From the NCBI GenBank assembly GCA_050245975.1, contig JBFWWW010000156.1, positions 1 to 9,502 on the forward strand: a stretch of DNA of 9,502 nt, written 5' to 3'. The position numbers and the translations under genes were made by a program. Source of the stretch: JBFWWW01 sp050245975. Its GTDB lineage: Bacteria > Pseudomonadota > Alphaproteobacteria > Rhizobiales > Hyphomicrobiaceae. Positions within the stretch are counted from its first letter, which is position 1; each line of letters opens with the position of its first letter. The notes below the pieces were generated by a model. The model did not search any database. It was not told where the DNA came from and saw only the letters and a list, made by a program, of their open reading frames with translations. Shown one piece after another: positions 6,621-9,502 of the stretch.

Positions 6621-8272
6621 GCCTGCTTCGCTCCGCCCATCCATTGCTTGAGGATGGCAGCGGCCTGCGCCTCATCGAAGTCGACCATCTGCTCCAGCCG
6701 CTTCTGCGGCGTGCGGCCCATCTTGCTCGTCAGGTCGCCGATCAGGTTTGGTGTCGGCTCGCGTCCGAAATCCGGACCGTCCGGCACATGCGATGCCCCA
6801 GCCTGCGCCGACCGCTCCATCGCGATGCGGTTGCTGTTGCCGCCTGCGGCGATCGCCGGCGTAGCCGTGCCGGATTCGAGGATCGCGCGCGTCGCGGGAC
6901 GCAGGCCGAACCAGATGAGCAGCAGCGTCGCGGCGAGAATGGTGAAAGCCTTCACCAGGCTGCCGCTGCGCGCAATGATCTGCTCAAGAATTCCGGGGCC
7001 GGCCACAGGCTCCATCGCGCTGGTCTGGATGAAGTCGACGGCAGAGACGGTGACGCGATCGCCGCGCTTGGGCTCCATGCCGGCGGCCGATTGCACCAGC
7101 GCCTCGACATCCTTGAGCTGCTTGTCGATCGCCTCCGGTGACGGCTTGTCACCCAGCGTCGCCAGCAGGCGCTTGCGGTTGATGACGACGGCGACCGTCA
7201 ATCCCTCGATCTTGTAGCCCTCGCTGACCGTCTGGATCGTCTTCGAGCTGAGCTCATAATTCCGCAGCTCCTCGCGCCGCTCGTTGGAGCGCTTGGACTG
7301 GTCGCCCGTCGCCGTCGTCGGCGGTTGCTCGGCCGGGATGTTCTGCTCGACGCCCACCGGCGGCTTGTTGGCCGAATTGGTGGATGAGCCGGTCTCCTTC
7401 ACCACACGCAGCGAACGCTCGACGCGCGATTCGGGGTCGAACGCCGTTTCGTTGATCTGCCGCTTGTCCATATTGAGGCGCGCCGCAACGCTGACCTCGA
7501 AGTTTTCAAGACCAAGGTAGGGCGCGAGCGTCTTGCGGATGTTGTCCTGCAGCTCCTTGCTGATCGTCTTCTCGAGCTCGACCGCCTTGCCGGGGACGGC
7601 GGCAACGCCCTCGCCGCCGGCGGCGAGCACCGTGCCGTCCGTGCTCAGGACGCGGACCTGGTCCACGGTCAGACCGGGCACGGCAGCGGCGACGAGCTGA
7701 CGAATGGCGGGCGCGGCCGTGAACTCGCCCGCCCATTCCGGGCGGATCACGACCGAAGCCGACGGCGGTTGCCGGTTGCGGCGGAAGGAGCCCGTGTCGG
7801 GCAGGACGATATGGACCCGGGCGGCCTTCACGCCCTTCATGGCCTGGATGGTGCGAGCGATCTCGCCTTCGAGGGCCCGCACGCGCGTGATCTCCTGCAT
7901 GAAGGAGGTCAGGCCGATCGAACCCAGCTTGTCGAACAGCTCGTAGCCGGCGTTGGAGCTGCTGGGCAGCCCCTTCTCGGCCAGCAGCATGCGGGCCTGC
8001 GCGGTCTGCGCGGCCGAAACGAGCACTTTGGTGCCGTCGGAGCTGACGTCGAACCGGATGCCGGCTTCCTGCAGCGCGGCGCCGATGCGACTGACGTCCT
8101 GCGGATTGAGTCCGGTGTAGAGGGTCTCGAACTCGGGCCGGCTCAGATAATAGCTGCCCAGGCCCACTGCGCTGAAAACGGCGAGGCCGACGATGCCCAG
8201 CGCCGCCAGCTTCCTTCCCCCGAGACCAAGAAGACTGGTCCACAGCCGTTCCAGCTGCTCTCGCCCGATCAT
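6617..8272 (-). CDS. fliF: flagellar MS-ring protein FliF
   Basis: This 551-aa protein is normal length for FliF. A cytoplasmic N-terminus is followed by membrane helix 1 (about 22-43). The periplasmic ring-building motifs come next: RBM1 from about 46 (YLSRPEFETLYTGLNPQD), RBM2 about 110-217 with RALEGEIARTIQ and ARVHIVLPD, and RBM3 from about 230, containing a Pro/Ser/Thr-rich insertion around 295-330. Membrane helix 2 spans about 438-457 (KAFTILAATLLLIWFGLRP). The cytoplasmic tail ends in RTPQKRLEQMVDFDEAQAAAILKQWM-type sequence (about 520-545), the FliG-binding segment. FliF forms the MS ring on which the switch and export apparatus assemble. It heads the overlapping operon, 136 bp after flagellin. 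The ATG at 8272 has GGGGGAG only 2 nt upstream, an unusually close ribosome-binding site, but the N-terminus matches FliF. No confident promoter was seen in 8273-8346. Confidence 0.97.
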   Translation of the reverse strand: MIGREQLERLWTSLLGLGGRKLAALGIVGLAVFSAVGLGSYYLSRPEFETLYTGLNPQDVSRIGAALQEAGIRFDVSSDGTKVLVSAAQTAQARMLLAEKGLPSSSNAGYELFDKLGSIGLTSFMQEITRVRALEGEIARTIQAMKGVKAARVHIVLPDTGSFRRNRQPPSASVVIRPEWAGEFTAAPAIRQLVAAAVPGLTVDQVRVLSTDGTVLAAGGEGVAAVPGKAVELEKTISKELQDNIRKTLAPYLGLENFEVSVAARLNMDKRQINETAFDPESRVERSLRVVKETGSSTNSANKPPVGVEQNIPAEQPPTTATGDQSKRSNERREELRNYELSSKTIQTVSEGYKIEGLTVAVVINRKRLLATLGDKPSPEAIDKQLKDVEALVQSAAGMEPKRGDRVTVSAVDFIQTSAMEPVAGPGILEQIIARSGSLVKAFTILAATLLLIWFGLRPATRAILESGTATPAIAAGGNSNRIAMERSAQAGASHVPDGPDFGREPTPNLIGDLTSKMGRTPQKRLEQMVDFDEAQAAAILKQWMGGAKQA

Positions 8273-8286
8273 AACTCCCCCGCCCG

Positions 8287-8299
8287 CTGCGAAGCGCAG
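8287..8299. repeat. small hairpin in fliF leader
   Basis: CTGCG-AAG-CGCAG forms a 5-bp stem with a 3-nt loop, 15 nt before the fliF start. On the minus-strand mRNA it precedes the GGGGGAG ribosome-binding site and could affect initiation. The stem is short and may be chance in GC-rich DNA. The gap 8300-8346 holds only GTCAAC/GTTGAC half-repeats and no clear promoter. Confidence 0.3.
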
Positions 8300-8346
8300 T
8301 CAACGTGCGACGGAGTTTGGGAGATGAACCTTGCGTGGAGTTGACG

Positions 8347-8385
8347 TGAAACTGGCCGCGCCCCAGGGGAGCGCGGCCAGTTTCA
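8347..8385 (-). terminator. hairpin after flagellin, likely terminator
   Basis: Perfect 15-bp arms at 8347-8361 and 8371-8385 (TGAAACTGGCCGCGC and its complement) enclose a 9-nt loop, 23 nt after the flagellin stop. The GC-rich stem and its position suit a transcription terminator for a highly expressed flagellin mRNA, or a 3' end stabiliser. The 3' arm on the minus strand ends in TTTCA, but no T-run follows (CGTCAACTCC), so efficient intrinsic termination is not assured and some read-through into fliF is possible. Confidence 0.75.
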
Positions 8386-8408
8386 GGCTTGTAGCGGTAT
8401 GATGGTCG

Positions 8409-9347
8409 TCAGCTGCGGAACAGCGACAGGATGTTCTGGCTGCTCGAGTTGGCGATGCTGAGGGCCTGGATGCCGAGCTGCTGCTTGGTCTGCAGCGCGG
8501 TCAGGCGGGTCGACTCCTCGTTCATGTCCGCATCGACCAGCTGGCCGACGCCGCGATCGATGGCGTCCATCAGGTTCTTCACGAAGTCCTGCTGGAGACC
8601 GATGCGCGACTTGACCGAACCGAGAGTTGTAGCGGCGTCCGTCATCTCGCTGATGGCGGCGTCCGCGCCCTTGACGTAGCTGTCGAGGGTGGCGAGGTCG
8701 GTCGTGCTGTTCGTCAGCGCCGAGATGTCGAGCGTGGCGATGTCGAAACCGGTTGCTGCAACGGCGCCGGTGGCGTCGCGCTTGGCGTCCAGGATGCCGA
8801 CGGCCGACGAGCTCGAGTCATAGAGCTTTACCGTCGACGTATCGATGCTGATCGTCTGGATCGTGACCGCACCGCCCGTACGGGTGAAGGACGACACGAC
8901 GCTCTTGCTGGCGTTGTAGCCGGTGGTGCTCGAATCGACCGAGAGCCAGTTGTCGGCGCCCGAGATCACGGCCGCGTCGGCAGTGGACTTGAGCTGGTCC
9001 TGGAGCTGCTTGATTTCCGTCTGGATCTTGGCGCGGTCGACGCCTTCGCCGCGAGCCGTGACCAGCTTCGACTTGATCTCGTCGACGACGTCAATGGCCG
9101 ACTTGAGGCCGGTGTAGGCCGTGTCGACCGTGGCGGCGCCAAGGCCGAGGGCGTCCTGGACGGCCGAGAGGGCCTTGTTGTCCGAACGCATGGTGGTGGC
9201 GATCGACCAATAGGCGGCGTTGTCCTGCGCATCGTTGACGCGATAGCCCGTGGAGATCCTGTTCTGGGTCTCGGTCAGGGCCTTGTTGGTCTGGGTCAGC
9301 GTCTGCAGCGCGGTCATGGCCGCAGTGTTCGTAGTGATGCTACTCAT
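8409..9347 (-). CDS. fliC: flagellin, filament subunit
   Basis: This 312-aa flagellin is short, of rhizobial type. The conserved N-terminal D0/D1 helices occupy about 1-125 (SSITTNTAAMTALQTLTQ; ISTGYRVNDAQDNAAYWSIA; NKALSAVQDALGLGAATVDTA). A small variable centre rich in Ser/Thr spans about 130-222. The C-terminal D1/D0 helices span about 223-312 (LGSVKSRIGLQQDFVKNLMDAIDRGVG), ending SSSQNILSLFRS. Subunits are exported by the flagellar type III system and polymerise into the filament; there is no signal peptide, as expected. The ATG at 9347 has AGGGA 7 nt upstream. The gene is probably monocistronic, with a hairpin after its stop. The names flaA or flaB would fit rhizobial usage as well as fliC; paralogue identity cannot be decided here. 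The region equivalent to plant-recognised flg22 (about 28-50) departs strongly from the eliciting form. Confidence 0.96.
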   Translation of the reverse strand: MSSITTNTAAMTALQTLTQTNKALTETQNRISTGYRVNDAQDNAAYWSIATTMRSDNKALSAVQDALGLGAATVDTAYTGLKSAIDVVDEIKSKLVTARGEGVDRAKIQTEIKQLQDQLKSTADAAVISGADNWLSVDSSTTGYNASKSVVSSFTRTGGAVTIQTISIDTSTVKLYDSSSSAVGILDAKRDATGAVAATGFDIATLDISALTNSTTDLATLDSYVKGADAAISEMTDAATTLGSVKSRIGLQQDFVKNLMDAIDRGVGQLVDADMNEESTRLTALQTKQQLGIQALSIANSSSQNILSLFRS

Positions 9348-9354
9348 GTGGATG

Positions 9355-9359
9355 TCCCT
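9355..9359 (-). promoter_or_regulatory. flagellin ribosome-binding site
   Basis: AGGGA lies 7 nt upstream of the flagellin ATG, giving good spacing. It is overlapped by a tiny CCCT/AGGG dyad (9356-9365), which could pair in the mRNA. Confidence 0.7.
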
Positions 9360-9392
9360 CTAGGGTGTTGGGCAGGTGCGGAAGAAGGGGAC

Positions 9393-9414
9393 ATTCCGGG
9401 TCGATACCGGGATG
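9393..9414. promoter_or_regulatory. 11-bp direct repeat in flagellin leader, possible operator
   Basis: Two adjacent 11-bp units, ATTCCGGGTCG and ATACCGGGATG, match at 8 of 11 positions. They lie 46-67 nt upstream of the flagellin start. Tandem half-sites spaced about one helical turn are the usual target form for OmpR-family response regulators, and rhizobial flagellar genes are controlled by such regulators (Rem, FtcR). That this is such a site is inference; no -35/-10 or sigma-54 promoter could be assigned confidently in 9348-9502. Confidence 0.35.
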
Positions 9415-9421
9415 GCAGAGC

Positions 9422-9432
9422 GGCATCATGCC
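9422..9432. repeat. short palindrome in flagellin leader
   Basis: GGCAT-C-ATGCC is a perfect 5-bp dyad about 75 nt upstream of the flagellin start. The same 11 bases occur at 3412-3422 inside the start of fliK, where they are coding, so chance is a reasonable explanation. Confidence 0.3.
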
Positions 9433-9464
9433 TTTGGCGCCCCCCGTCAGATGAGCCCCAACCT

Positions 9465-9480
9465 GCCATGCCCACATGGC
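9465..9480. repeat. inverted repeat upstream of flagellin
   Basis: GCCATG-CCCA-CATGGC is a perfect 6-bp inverted repeat. An imperfect AT-rich dyad follows immediately (9482-9496, AAACCATATTTGTTT, outer AAAC/GTTT arms). Both lie 118-149 nt upstream of the flagellin start, in the only AT-richer stretch of the leader, and could be regulator-binding sites or flank a promoter. The window ends at 9502, so the rest of the region is unseen. Confidence 0.35.
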
Positions 9481-9502
9481 TAAACCATATTTGTTTCACC
9501 AT

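Noticed and set aside
6621..6644. Upstream start of the fliH-like gene at 6644
   Set aside because: It has no ribosome-binding site; the ATG at 6620 fits the ATGA overlap seen throughout the operon.
9455..9468. Sigma-54-like TGGCA...GC element upstream of flagellin (minus strand)
   Set aside because: The GG and GC elements are 9 rather than 10 nt apart and TTGC is absent, so it does not meet the -24/-12 consensus.
9344..9502. Minus-strand open frame of 52 codons ending over the flagellin start
   Set aside because: It lies in the flagellin leader and reads as low-quality sequence (Ser/Pro/Arg/Gly-rich). The TGA overlap with the flagellin ATG looks tempting but there is no domain or visible ribosome-binding site before it.

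Overview
The window is high-GC DNA carrying a minus-strand flagellar gene block of rhizobial (Hyphomicrobiales, Alphaproteobacteria) type. The assignment rests on three things. The flagellin is short (312 aa), with the rhizobial N-terminus RISTGYRVNDAQDNAAYWSIA. MotB is followed directly by motC, a gene typical of rhizobia. A Pro/Ala-rich FliK of the type once called MotD comes next. The sequence alone does not settle family or genus. No mobile element, CRISPR array, tRNA or rRNA was seen.

Layout, right to left in the direction of transcription. A 155-bp leader at the right edge (9348-9502) carries several short dyads and a direct repeat, then the flagellin gene (9347-8409). A 15-bp perfect hairpin (8347-8385) lies 23 nt after its stop. 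A 136-bp gap separates flagellin from a tightly packed run: fliF (MS ring), a FliH-like ATPase regulator, motB (stator), motC (periplasmic motility protein), fliK (hook-length ruler) and a GH24-type lysozyme. The first five genes overlap by exactly 4 nt at each junction (ATGA or GTGA). The lysozyme starts 12 nt after fliK, so the six genes look like one translationally coupled operon.

Downstream come a J-domain protein (1141-626) and a small conserved-looking hypothetical gene (502-278). The latter converges on, and overlaps by 47 bp, the end of a plus-strand gene that enters from the left edge (1-324) and resembles a GIY-YIG-fold protein.

Together the operon supplies the basal-body base (FliF), export-ATPase control (FliH), torque generation and stator anchoring (MotB with MotC), hook length control (FliK) and probably local opening of peptidoglycan for the rod or hook (lysozyme). 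MotA, the switch proteins (FliG/M/N), the export gate and the ATPase FliI are not in the window. Most of this is ordinary flagellar biology. The less-explained parts are the lysozyme with no signal peptide inside the flagellar operon, a duplicated motif in the MotB linker, a 9-bp tandem repeat in the FliK ruler region, the structured flagellin leader, and the uncharacterised genes at the left end.
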